NCBI GenBank assembly: GCA_047975025.1
Contig: JBKECY010000018.1
Span: 19,155 to 83,154, forward strand
Source: JBKECY01 sp047975025
GTDB taxonomy: Bacteria; Bacillota; Clostridia; Lachnospirales; Lachnospiraceae
Reading direction: 5' to 3'
DNA length: 64,000 bases
Position numbers and translations under genes: made by a program. A model generated the notes under the pieces. That model was not told the origin of the DNA. It was given only the letters and a program-made list of their open reading frames with translations, and did not search any database. Positions 8,343-16,683 of the stretch are shown piece after piece. Numbering within the stretch: the first letter of the stretch is position 1; every line of letters begins with the position of its first letter.

Positions 8343-9305
8343 ATGAAAATAGTATATAATGGTGAAAATGATTCTCGCCTGTTTAAAGATATATTAGGTC
8401 AGCGGATTGAAGCGCTGGCAACAGAGAACCCCAATGTAATCTATCTGGATGCCGATCTTATGTCTTGTATCGGTACCAAGAAGTTTGCTGATGCACATCC
8501 GGAAAAAGCTATCAACTGCGGTATTTCAGAAGCTAATATGGCAGGTGTGGCAGGTGGACTGGCAGCTTCAGGTTTCAAGCCGATTATTCACACCTTCGGA
8601 CCTTTTGCATCCCGTCGTATGTATGACCAGATTTTCTTGTCTGCCGGATATGCGAAGAATGATGTAGTCGTAATTGGTACTGACCCGGGTGTTACGGCTG
8701 CTTTCAATGGTGGAACTCATATGCCTTTCGAGGATATGGCTTTATATCGTGCCATTCCTACGGCAACAGTTATTGACATTGCGGATGCGAACCAGCTGAT
8801 TAGTGTGCTTGATCAGGCAATCGACAGAACCGGTGTGACCTATATCCGCGTAAGCCGCAAGAATGCAGCCAAAGTCTATGAAGATGGAAGTACAACGCCT
8901 ATCGGAAAAGCAATTACGTTAAGAGAAGGCAAGGATGCTGTTATTTTTGCATCAGGTATTCTGGTACACGAAGCAATGCAGGCAGCGCAAGAGCTGGCCA
9001 AAGAAGGAATTGAAGCAGCTGTTATCGATATGTTCACAGTGAAACCAATCGATGCGGAAGCTGTTATCAAATATGCTACTGCCACAGGCGCGGTTGTCAC
9101 TGCGGAAAACCACAACAAAATCGGTGGATTACACAGTGCTGTCTGCGAAGTGCTCTCAGCAAGCTGCCCGACACCAGTAGAATATGTTGCAGTTGAAGAT
9201 GAATATGGTGAAGTAGGTCCTCAGGATTATCTGCAGCAAAGATACAGACTTACGGCAGAGCATGTTGTTGAAAAAGTAAAAAAAGTAATCAGTAGAAAAG
9301 CGTAG
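8343..9305 (+). CDS. Transketolase, C-terminal subunit
   Basis: The Pyr and C-terminal domains of the split transketolase, 320 residues. Visible motifs are LDADLMSCIGTKKFADAHP, NCGISEANMAGVAGGLAASG with the conserved catalytic-type Glu, and FASRRMYDQIFLSAGYA. The C-terminal part includes TAENHNKIGGLHSAVCEVL. It must pair with the upstream subunit to form active sites at the interface. AGGAGAGCATAA precedes the ATG. Together with the downstream RpiB-type isomerase it gives the same enzyme pair used in the sulfoquinovose transketolase pathway, a parallel discussed in the findings. Confidence 0.93.
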   Translation: MKIVYNGENDSRLFKDILGQRIEALATENPNVIYLDADLMSCIGTKKFADAHPEKAINCGISEANMAGVAGGLAASGFKPIIHTFGPFASRRMYDQIFLSAGYAKNDVVVIGTDPGVTAAFNGGTHMPFEDMALYRAIPTATVIDIADANQLISVLDQAIDRTGVTYIRVSRKNAAKVYEDGSTTPIGKAITLREGKDAVIFASGILVHEAMQAAQELAKEGIEAAVIDMFTVKPIDAEAVIKYATATGAVVTAENHNKIGGLHSAVCEVLSASCPTPVEYVAVEDEYGEVGPQDYLQQRYRLTAEHVVEKVKKVISRKA

Positions 9306-9333
9306 GCCATACGCGTGATGAAAGGCAGATCTT

Positions 9334-9789
9334 ATGAAAATTGGAATAGGAAATGATCACAGCGCGGTAGAACTGAAGAAAGAAATCATTGCGTATCTGG
9401 AGAGTATGGGACATGAAGTAGTGAATTACGGTACTGATACGACAGAGAGCTGCAATTACTCTGATTATGGTGAGATGGTGGCCAATGCGGTCGTCAGTAA
9501 AGAAGTTGACAAAGGAGTTCTGATCTGTGGTACAGGCGTAGGCATTTCGATTTCTGCTAACAAGGTCAGAGGTATTCGTGCGGCTGTATGCAGCGAGCCA
9601 TGTACGGCTCATCTGGTAAGCCAGCATAATAATGCGAATATCATCGCGTTTGGGGCAAGAATCGTAGGCGCGGAAACTGCCAAGATGATTGTAAAAGAGT
9701 GGCTGGATACGCCATTCGAGGACGGCGGCCGTCACAGAGTCAGAATTGACAAGATCGCAGAGATAGAGAGTCGTAACTTTAAAGCATAA
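9334..9789 (+). CDS. RpiB/LacAB-family sugar isomerase
   Basis: A 151-residue protein of the ribose-5-phosphate isomerase B / galactose-6-phosphate isomerase family. It shows GIGNDHSAVELKKEI at the N-terminus and LICGTGVGISISANKVRGIRA with the catalytic Cys65; further on SQHNNANIIAFGAR is the usual family segment. Members interconvert aldoses and ketoses, mostly phosphorylated. Its true substrate here is uncertain: ribose 5-phosphate, or the aldehyde product released by the neighbouring transketolase. GAAAGGCAGATCTT precedes the ATG. Confidence 0.9.
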   Translation: MKIGIGNDHSAVELKKEIIAYLESMGHEVVNYGTDTTESCNYSDYGEMVANAVVSKEVDKGVLICGTGVGISISANKVRGIRAAVCSEPCTAHLVSQHNNANIIAFGARIVGAETAKMIVKEWLDTPFEDGGRHRVRIDKIAEIESRNFKA

Positions 9790-9833
9790 GCTGGTGCTTT
9801 GTTACAAGAACAAAGAGATAAGGAGCGTGGACT

Positions 9834-10736
9834 GTGAAGATTGCATTCGATGTAGACGTTTTAGCAAAGCAGATGGATATCAACCGTATGGTTCATCAGG
9901 TGGCAGACTGGGGATATAAATATATCGAGCAGTCGCCGCATCCGAGAATCAACCCCTTTTATAAGCACCCGCTGTTCTCCAAGGAATGTGAGGCAGAGTA
10001 CCGTCAGGCCCTGCGGGAAACAGGCGTGGAAATCTCCTCGTTTATTGTGGTGTACCGATGGTCAGGCCCAACAGAAGAACAGCGTAAGATGGCAGTGGAA
10101 AATTGGAAAAAGATTGTACAGATTGCGGTGAATATGGGGGTACAGGTCATCAACACAGAGCTTTCCGGTGACCCGAACCAGCAGGAAATCTGCAATGGTA
10201 TGTGGTTCCGCTCGATGGATGAGCTGCTGCCTTTGTTTGAAAAAGAAGGGATTCGTGTTGAAATTCAGTCGCATCCTTATGATTTCTGCGAACTCAATAA
10301 TGAAACTTGTGATCTGGTAAAATCGTACCGTTCACCGAACCTGGGGTATGTGTACTCGGCATCGCATGGCTTTTTCTATGACCAGGGCAAAGGAGATGTA
10401 CGCTCTATGCTGCGCTATGCAGGCGATGAATTGACGCATGTGCTGTTCGCAGATACATGGAATCAGACCAAAGACTGCCGTTACATTCTGAATCCTCCAT
10501 GGCTGAATAGCAGAGGACAGGCCGATGTGACCATTCATCAGCATAATCCGCTGGGCGAAGGCGAAGTGGATTTCGAGGGGATCTTCGAGACACTGCGGGA
10601 GATGAAGTTCGCAGCTAAGGAGTGCAAGGTTGGCGGGGACACAATTTCCTGTGTATCTTTGTTCGGCTATCCGGAGAGAATGGATGTTGAGGCACCCAGA
10701 ACACGTGAAATGATTGAAAAAGAATTATTGAAATAA
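9834..10736 (+). CDS. Sugar phosphate isomerase/epimerase, TIM-barrel (IolE/IolI-like)
   Basis: A 300-residue AP-endonuclease-2-like TIM barrel (xylose isomerase-like fold) started by GTG 9834 after AAGGAGCGTGGACT. The metal-binding acids and histidines typical of the fold are distributed as in IolE/IolI: INTELSGDP, VEIQSHPYDF, HVLFADTWNQ, DVTIHQHNPLGEGEVDFEGI. In inositol metabolism such proteins act as inosose dehydratase (IolE) or inosose isomerase (IolI). The exact member cannot be told from sequence alone. It is the last gene before a terminator, so it closes the operon. Confidence 0.82.
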   Translation: MKIAFDVDVLAKQMDINRMVHQVADWGYKYIEQSPHPRINPFYKHPLFSKECEAEYRQALRETGVEISSFIVVYRWSGPTEEQRKMAVENWKKIVQIAVNMGVQVINTELSGDPNQQEICNGMWFRSMDELLPLFEKEGIRVEIQSHPYDFCELNNETCDLVKSYRSPNLGYVYSASHGFFYDQGKGDVRSMLRYAGDELTHVLFADTWNQTKDCRYILNPPWLNSRGQADVTIHQHNPLGEGEVDFEGIFETLREMKFAAKECKVGGDTISCVSLFGYPERMDVEAPRTREMIEKELLK

Positions 10737-10744
10737 ATAGAAAG

Positions 10745-10790
10745 AGAGGCAGTACCAGGTTTTGGAAGGAATCTGGTGCCGCCTCTTTTT
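10745..10790 (+). terminator. Rho-independent terminator ending the iol-like operon
   Basis: AGAGGCAGTACCAG pairs with CTGGTGCCGCCTCT (one mismatch, one G-U) around a 14-nt loop and is followed by TTTTTG. It lies just after the TIM-barrel gene. Confidence 0.85.
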
Positions 10791-10827
10791 GTATAGATGT
10801 CAGAGAAAATGAGGAGAGGGAAAAAAG

Positions 10828-11178
10828 ATGGATATGAAAAGTAAAGTAAAAAAGTGGTTGAATCCGCATAGAATCATAATTTTGTCAGCCTACATCATTA
10901 GTGCAATTTACACACTGGTCATGCTGCCGTATGGGATTGTATTGTCTACGGACATTTACAGTACGGACGCCGTTACGGCGCCAACGTGGGTGTATCTGCT
11001 GGGAGTACTTATCGTCGAAATAATACTCACAAGCCCCAAATTGCGCTGGGGCACATCGGAGGAAGCGCAATATGGGAAGGATACGGTTGAAGGGCGTAAG
11101 GTGACTGCGGCAGGCCGAATCTTGCGGAGTATACTCCTGTTTGCAGCACATATCTGGATTGTAATGGTAAATATTTAA
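10828..11178 (+). CDS. Small integral membrane protein, unknown function
   Basis: A 116-residue protein with a good Shine-Dalgarno (GAGGAGAGGGAAAAAAG). It has a basic N-terminus (KSKVKKWLNPHR) and three hydrophobic segments at about residues 16-38, 54-66 and 98-115, so it is probably a three-helix membrane protein. No family recognised. It converges on the flavodiiron gene, which ends 15 bp away; the short gap contains a 6-bp hairpin (GCAGGC TAT GCCTGC) but no T-tract. Confidence 0.7.
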   Translation: MDMKSKVKKWLNPHRIIILSAYIISAIYTLVMLPYGIVLSTDIYSTDAVTAPTWVYLLGVLIVEIILTSPKLRWGTSEEAQYGKDTVEGRKVTAAGRILRSILLFAAHIWIVMVNI

Positions 11179-11193
11179 AGATATCGGGGCAGG

Positions 11194-12414
11194 CTATGCC
11201 TGCTGGCGTGCCTTGACAGAATCCGCAATTTCCTTTGCCAAGGTTTCCATAACGTCATATTGTTCATCCGTAAGCGAGGATTTGATTTCAAGAGTGGCAC
11301 CGAGCAGCCGCATATTTTTCATATTTGTGACGAGTTCGGTCATAATCCTGCCGGCGGCCGGCATCCATGAGCCGTTGCCGATGATGCTGACATCGCGGTT
11401 TTGCACATTGAGGGCGGCAAGGTCGTGAAGTACCGTTTCCATCGCACTGTAAAGCCCCAGATTATACGTTGGAGAGGCAAATACCAGGTGGCTGTACCGA
11501 AATGAGTTTGCTACAATATGGGAAAAATGTGTTTTGGACACATCAAACATCCGGATATTTTGTACTCCATGTTGTGAAAGCAGATTCCCCAATACATGCA
11601 CCGCATTTTCCGTATTGCCGTACATGGAGGCATAGGCAATCATGACACCGGATTCCTCGGGTTCATACTGGCTCCATGCATCGTATTTCTGTAATAGATG
11701 AGTAAGTGTATCACCACGCAGCACAGGTCCATGCAGAGGGCAGACAAGTTCAAACGGCACAGCAGAGGCTTTCTGCAAAGCTTTCTGTACCTGTGGTCCG
11801 TATTTGCCTACAATATTTGTATAGTACCGCCTGGATTCATCCAGATAGAGCTCATCGTAGTCGGCCTCATCGCTGAACAGATTGCCGGTATAGCCTCCAA
11901 AAGTGCCGAACGCATCGGCTGAGTAGAGAATTTTATCATAGTGGTCATACGTAAACATGACTTCCGGCCAATGTACCATAGGAGCGAAGATGAACTGGAG
12001 TTCATGCCGGCCAAGAGACAGCCGGTCTCCGTCCTTGACCTGTACTGTGGCCTCAGTCAGATCCATCCGGTAGAATTGCTCAATCAGCTGAAATGTCTTG
12101 GCATTTCCTACGATTTTTACCATAGGGAACAGCCGGCGGATTTCATCGATCTGCGCGCAGTGGTCAGGCTCCATATGGTTGACGACCAGATAATCCAGAG
12201 GACGATCCTGCAGCAAAGCCTGGAGATTTTCGATAAATTGTCTGCCCACAGAAGCATCCACAGTATCGATTAAAGCGGTTTTTTCATCCTGAATCAGAAA
12301 AGAATTATAGCTGACACCATTTTCAAGCGGAAACATATTTTCAAACAACGCCAGTCGGCGGTCGCTGCCGCCCAACCAGGTGGTATCGGGTGTGATTGTA
12401 CGAATTACTTTCAT
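11194..12414 (-). CDS. Flavodiiron protein (FprA-type A-type flavoprotein)
   Basis: A 406-residue cytoplasmic enzyme that reduces O2 to water or NO to N2O, protecting anaerobes. The beta-lactamase-like domain carries the diiron ligands: H80-x-E82-x-D84-H85 in NHMEPDHC, His148 in APMVHWPE, Asp167 in SADAFG, and the His of CPLHGPV. The flavodoxin domain begins near residue 255 with VMIAYASMYGNTENAV. The start is set at ATG 12414, since AGGAGG lies at 12421-12426; a GTG seven codons upstream would run through that Shine-Dalgarno. Rubredoxin or other domains are absent, so electrons must come from a separate partner. Confidence 0.95.
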   Translation of the reverse strand: MKVIRTITPDTTWLGGSDRRLALFENMFPLENGVSYNSFLIQDEKTALIDTVDASVGRQFIENLQALLQDRPLDYLVVNHMEPDHCAQIDEIRRLFPMVKIVGNAKTFQLIEQFYRMDLTEATVQVKDGDRLSLGRHELQFIFAPMVHWPEVMFTYDHYDKILYSADAFGTFGGYTGNLFSDEADYDELYLDESRRYYTNIVGKYGPQVQKALQKASAVPFELVCPLHGPVLRGDTLTHLLQKYDAWSQYEPEESGVMIAYASMYGNTENAVHVLGNLLSQHGVQNIRMFDVSKTHFSHIVANSFRYSHLVFASPTYNLGLYSAMETVLHDLAALNVQNRDVSIIGNGSWMPAAGRIMTELVTNMKNMRLLGATLEIKSSLTDEQYDVMETLAKEIADSVKARQQA

Positions 12415-12621
12415 TTCAGACCTCCTAGAATACACATACTAAATTTTACAGATATGAGCTGAGCCCATACACTTGTTATTATATACCATTATCGAAGAAG
12501 TGTGAAATAAAAACCCATGTACTTGTTGATTATTTATTGCAGGTACAGTTTTTTTTGCCGATTTTCTGTTTTAGTATTAAAGAGGGTATTTGTATAGTTT
12601 GTTTATTTTTGTCAGAGAATC

Positions 12622-12630
12622 TGTTATACT
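12622..12630 (+). promoter_or_regulatory. Extended -10 promoter candidate for the ABC exporter cassette
   Basis: TGTTATACT is an extended -10 (TGn plus TATACT) 41 bp before the ATG of the first adaptor gene. No good -35 is visible 17 bp upstream (TTTATT). The intergenic stretch 12415-12671 is otherwise AT-rich and without genes. Confidence 0.45.
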
Positions 12631-12671
12631 GTACTCATTGTTAAGTATGGCAGGAAAATGGGAGAAAATAT

Positions 12672-14015
12672 ATGAATAGGAAAATACGAATAGGTATTGT
12701 GGTTGTGGTAGTACTGGCAGTTGTCGGGACACTGCTCTGGTTCTTTTTGGGGAGAAAAGCAGATGCTGGAACGGATGCAGTGGCTTATGTATCGACGGTC
12801 GGCTCCATTACAGGGGCAGATCAGGGAATTATCAACAAATTTGCAGGTGTGGTAGAACCACAGAAGACGATTGATATTAAGTTAGAGCAGAATCGGACGA
12901 TTGCCGATGTGAAGGTCAACGTAGGTGATGAGGTCGACGTAGGTACACCTTTGTTTGAGTATGATACCAGTACGAGTCAGGATGAGCTGATGCAGGCGCA
13001 GCTGGATTTGGAAAGTCTGCAGAATGAAGCAGTCAGCCTGCAGTCTCAGCTTGCTACGCTGCAGGCAGAAAAGGCCAAAGCCGAACAAAGTGTCCAGCTT
13101 GAATATACGATACAAATCCAGACCGCTGAGATGGATATAAAGAAGAATGAATACGATCAGAAATCCAAGGCGGCGAGCATTACGAAATTAGAGCAGGCTT
13201 CACAGAATGCCGTTGTTGTAAGCGAAGTGAAGGGAACTGTTAAATCCATAAATCAAACACAGACCGGCGATGGCAGCGATATATCCTCCGACTATAATAG
13301 CGGCGGGTCAGATTCGTCTGCTTTTATGACGATATTAAGCACAGGCACGTTTCGTATCAAAGGACAGGTCAATGAGCAGAACATGAGCAGTATTGTGGAA
13401 GGTACTCCGGTCATTGTACATTCGAGAGTTGACAGTGAACAGACATGGAAAGGAACGCTGACTAGTGTAGATATGGACAATCCGATTACGAACACAAATT
13501 ATATGTACGATTCGGGAGACAGCAGCGCGAACTCCTCTTCGTATCCATTTTATGTGGATTTGGAGAGCTCGGATCAGCTGATGCTGGGACAGCATGTCTA
13601 TATAGAGACGGACAATGGGCAGGAGGAGCAAAAAGAGGGCATCTGGCTGTCGGAAATGTATATTATGGATCCGGATACAGATCCCTATGTATGGGCCTCT
13701 GATAGCAAGGATACGCTTGTAAAGCAGAAAATCACTCTGGGAAGTTATGATGAGAGTTTGGGAGAATATGAAATTACAGAGGGACTGACACTAAAAGACT
13801 GCATTGCATTTCCGGAGGAAAGCCTTACAGAAGGTATGACGACGCAGATAAATGAGGCGTCGCAAGAACCAATCAGCGTTGAGGGAGAAGAGGGCGCGGT
13901 TCTTCCGGAGGGAGAGGAAGTTCTGACAGAAGAAGGTAATACGGGGGTAGAAGTATATTCAGATTCTGCAGTATCAGACCAGGAAGCGGATGCAGCCTTG
14001 CAAGAGCAGGAATAG
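12672..14015 (+). CDS. Membrane-fusion (HlyD/MacA-like) adaptor protein of ABC exporter
   Basis: A 447-residue adaptor with an N-terminal membrane anchor at about residues 6-27 (IGIVVVVVLAVVGTLLWFFLG). It is followed by a biotinyl-lipoyl-like half (IADVKVNVGDEVDVGTPLFEYD), a coiled coil at about 100-180 (DELMQAQLDLESLQNEAVSL), a second lipoyl half, and beta-barrel segments. The C-terminal tail (after about residue 390) is very acidic, rich in Glu. In Gram-positives such proteins work outside the membrane with MacB-type permeases. The ATPase gene begins 10 bp downstream. A second, different adaptor lies after the ATPase. Confidence 0.88.
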   Translation: MNRKIRIGIVVVVVLAVVGTLLWFFLGRKADAGTDAVAYVSTVGSITGADQGIINKFAGVVEPQKTIDIKLEQNRTIADVKVNVGDEVDVGTPLFEYDTSTSQDELMQAQLDLESLQNEAVSLQSQLATLQAEKAKAEQSVQLEYTIQIQTAEMDIKKNEYDQKSKAASITKLEQASQNAVVVSEVKGTVKSINQTQTGDGSDISSDYNSGGSDSSAFMTILSTGTFRIKGQVNEQNMSSIVEGTPVIVHSRVDSEQTWKGTLTSVDMDNPITNTNYMYDSGDSSANSSSYPFYVDLESSDQLMLGQHVYIETDNGQEEQKEGIWLSEMYIMDPDTDPYVWASDSKDTLVKQKITLGSYDESLGEYEITEGLTLKDCIAFPEESLTEGMTTQINEASQEPISVEGEEGAVLPEGEEVLTEEGNTGVEVYSDSAVSDQEADAALQEQE

Positions 14016-14025
14016 GGGGACGGTC

Positions 14026-14688
14026 ATGATATTAGATTTGCGTAATATATATAAAAGCTATTACCAGGGGAAAATGGAGATTCCGGTGTTGAAGGATATT
14101 AATTTTTCAATGGATGCAGGGGAATATGCCGCAATCATGGGGCCATCAGGGTCAGGAAAAACGACACTGATGAATATTATCGGATGCCTTGATAAAGCGA
14201 CGGAAGGTGAGTTCTTCATGGACGGCAGAGATATGCACACCTGCAGTGAAAATGAAATGTCAGATATTCGGCTGGAAAAGATTGGATTTGTATTTCAGTC
14301 CTTTCATTTGATGGCCAAGCTTACGGCAGCTGATAACGTGGAGATGCCGCTGCATTATGCAGGTGTACCCAAAAAAGAGCGCAGGGACAGAGCCCTTGAA
14401 GTATTAGAAAGAGTTGGACTGGCGGATCGAGTGGATTTCAGACCGAACCAGCTCTCCGGCGGACAGATGCAACGCGTGGCGATTGCCAGAGCACTTGTTA
14501 ACCGACCCAAGATTTTGCTGGCCGACGAGCCCACCGGAGCCTTGGATACTACTTCCAGCTTACAGATTATTGAACTGTTCCAAAAGTTAAATGATGAAGG
14601 TGTGACTATATTGGTCATTACACATGATCCTGAAGTGGCAGCCTATGCCAGACGTACTGTGACGATTCGTGACGGACGACTTAAGTAA
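14026..14688 (+). CDS. ABC transporter ATP-binding protein (MacB/LolD type)
   Basis: A 220-residue nucleotide-binding subunit. Start set at ATG 14026 after AGGGGGACGGTC; an ATG at 13990 overlaps the adaptor gene. Walker A GPSGSGKTTLMNI, Q-loop VFQSFHLMAKL, signature LSGGQMQRVAIARAL, Walker B ILLADEPTGALD and H-loop VITHDPEV are all intact. The LSGGQ and TGALD spelling is typical of the MacB/LolD/FtsE-like subfamily that moves antibiotics, peptides or lipids out of the membrane by mechanotransmission. Partner permease is at 16684-17940. Confidence 0.95.
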   Translation: MILDLRNIYKSYYQGKMEIPVLKDINFSMDAGEYAAIMGPSGSGKTTLMNIIGCLDKATEGEFFMDGRDMHTCSENEMSDIRLEKIGFVFQSFHLMAKLTAADNVEMPLHYAGVPKKERRDRALEVLERVGLADRVDFRPNQLSGGQMQRVAIARALVNRPKILLADEPTGALDTTSSLQIIELFQKLNDEGVTILVITHDPEVAAYARRTVTIRDGRLK

Positions 14689-14699
14689 AGGGGGCAGAC

Positions 14700-16673
14700 A
14701 TGAAGCTGATCAAGAAAAAATATGTTATTGGTGTCATAATAGGTATTGTGGTTTGCGTATTGGGAGCCGCTGCATTTGTCATACTTAAAAAAATTAACGC
14801 ACCGGTCATTTCGGTATATCCCGTCAGCAGTATCTCTATGGGCGGCTACTACTATATGGGAAATAATGAACTGTATGGAGCCATTACGACTGATGTGACT
14901 CAGAAAATCAATTTGCAGGAAAACTCTACGGTCGCTGAAGTATTTGTAAAGCAAGGCGATAAGGTGCAGGAGGGAACTCCGCTTTTTTCCTATGATCTGA
15001 CGTTGGTCAAAATGGATCTGGAGTTAGAGCGCCTGAAAGCCGAGAATACGAATAGGAAACTGGAACAGGCCAAAACCAAGCTTGCGAATCTGCAAAACGG
15101 AGGAGACATCGATGCCAATTCCGTACTGCCGGAAGGCAGTTCTTCGAGCCGGGATACGGCAAGCGGCGCAGATGGAGCAGTGGCGGCAGGAGCGCTGAAC
15201 TCGGTCGTAGCCGGTGGCGTGCTGCGTCTGGGCGCATGGAATGCTGTGGGAGCAGCACAGGGTGAGGTGCTGTTGGTGGATGACCCATCAGATTCACCAA
15301 CTCCTACAGCTACACCAACCCCGACAGATACGCCAATCCCGACAGATTCACCAACCCCGACAGATACGCCAACCCCGACAGATACACCAACTTCAACAGT
15401 TACACCGACTGCCAAACCAACTCCAACTCCGCAGTCTTTGAAAAAGCCGCTATATTCTTATACGAATCCGCTGACTTTTTCATCCAAAGCCTATGCCGGA
15501 GACGGCAGCAGGAAATCACCGTTTCGCTATCTGTGTACTATGGACGAGGAGGGTGTGCTTTTGACTGTCGGGTTCTATAACAAGATGGCAGGCTACAATG
15601 AGGACGGAACTAAGAAGCTGGATGTGTCAGAGGATGAAGTACAGCCGCCCTACTATTACCAGCTGGAATTCCACAGCGGCAATACAATCAAAAATATTCA
15701 TAAACCGCAGACCTCTTTGCTCGGCTATTATTTTTTCAAAGGCAAGACAGATGCGGTGGATACAGAATACGAACGTGTCTACAATTATGTAGGAGCCTCA
15801 ACACCGACGCCGACACCGGAAGAAACGCCGGATGAATTCCCGGATGATACGGGAGATGGCGGTGACGATTGGGGGGATGACTGGGGCGATGACGGATACT
15901 GGGACGATGGAGGCAGTGACGACGGAGGCGGAACAGAAAATACCAAAGAAGCACGTGACAAAGCAATTGCCACAGCCGCTCAGGCAATCCGCCAGCTTGA
16001 ATTCTCTATCAGAGAATCCGCCCTTACGATATCAAAACTTGAGAAACAGGCAGCGAAAGAAGTTGTGACAGCCTCAATCGATGGCATTGTAAGCGTGGTG
16101 GGAGATGCTGTGACCGGAACTTCCGATTCGGATTATTTCCTCGAAATCGACAGCAGCGGCGGCCTTTATGTTAAGACCAGTATCAGTGAACTTCAGCTGG
16201 ATACAGTTCAGGTAGGAGAAGTGATTCAGGGAACATCACAGGAGACCGGTGAGGCATTTCAGGTTACGGTGCAGGAAATCGACGAATTTCCCACGACGAA
16301 TTCGGAGTATGGTTATAGCGACATGAACCCGAATGTATCGTACTATACGATGCTGGCTCGGGTCGCGGAAAAAGGCTCGCTTAAAAATCAGGAATATGTA
16401 AGTCTTTCGATGAACAGTACTGAGACTGCAGATTCACTGACCATCAGTAAAGCCTTTGTACGTACGGAGAATGGGCAAAGCTATGTCTACATAGCGGAGG
16501 ATGGAGTGCTTAAGAAGCAGAGTGTGACCACAGGAAGTTCTTATGACAGTTACTCCGCGTCCATCACAAGCGGCCTGACCGGCGAAGAGATGATTGCATT
16601 TCCTTATGGAAAAGGGGTAAAAGAAGGGGCAAAAACCAAAGAAAGCTCAATAGATGAGCTGTATTCATACTAA
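14700..16673 (+). CDS. Second membrane-fusion adaptor, with Pro/Thr spacer and Asp/Gly-rich insert
   Basis: A 657-residue HlyD-family protein, much longer than the usual 350-450. It has an N-terminal anchor at about residues 8-30. The first lipoyl half is VAEVFVKQGDKVQEGTPLFSYD and the coil start DLELERLKAENTNRKLEQAKTK. Between the two coil halves lie a PTPTDTP-type repeat spacer (about 199-245), an unknown globular insert (about 248-365) and an Asp/Gly/Trp-rich stretch (about 380-415, with DDWGDDWGDDGYWDD). The second lipoyl half (VTASIDGIVSVVGDAVTGTS) and the barrel follow. The insert therefore sits at the tip of the hairpin. The permease starts 10 bp after this gene. Confidence 0.85.
   Translation: MKLIKKKYVIGVIIGIVVCVLGAAAFVILKKINAPVISVYPVSSISMGGYYYMGNNELYGAITTDVTQKINLQENSTVAEVFVKQGDKVQEGTPLFSYDLTLVKMDLELERLKAENTNRKLEQAKTKLANLQNGGDIDANSVLPEGSSSSRDTASGADGAVAAGALNSVVAGGVLRLGAWNAVGAAQGEVLLVDDPSDSPTPTATPTPTDTPIPTDSPTPTDTPTPTDTPTSTVTPTAKPTPTPQSLKKPLYSYTNPLTFSSKAYAGDGSRKSPFRYLCTMDEEGVLLTVGFYNKMAGYNEDGTKKLDVSEDEVQPPYYYQLEFHSGNTIKNIHKPQTSLLGYYFFKGKTDAVDTEYERVYNYVGASTPTPTPEETPDEFPDDTGDGGDDWGDDWGDDGYWDDGGSDDGGGTENTKEARDKAIATAAQAIRQLEFSIRESALTISKLEKQAAKEVVTASIDGIVSVVGDAVTGTSDSDYFLEIDSSGGLYVKTSISELQLDTVQVGEVIQGTSQETGEAFQVTVQEIDEFPTTNSEYGYSDMNPNVSYYTMLARVAEKGSLKNQEYVSLSMNSTETADSLTISKAFVRTENGQSYVYIAEDGVLKKQSVTTGSSYDSYSASITSGLTGEEMIAFPYGKGVKEGAKTKESSIDELYSY
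15295..15430 (+). repeat. Degenerate tandem repeat encoding PTPTDTP spacer
   Basis: Imperfect 12- to 18-bp units of the form CCAACCCCGACAGATACG repeat in frame inside the second adaptor gene and encode Pro-Thr-Pro-Thr-Asp runs. Such regions commonly span cell wall and vary in copy number between strains. Confidence 0.8.
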
Positions 16674-16683
16674 GGAGGAGAAC

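Noticed and set aside
15295..15430. Short tandem repeat considered as a CRISPR-like array
   Set aside because: Units are 12-18 bp, contiguous, without unique spacers, and encode an in-frame PTPTDTP spacer.
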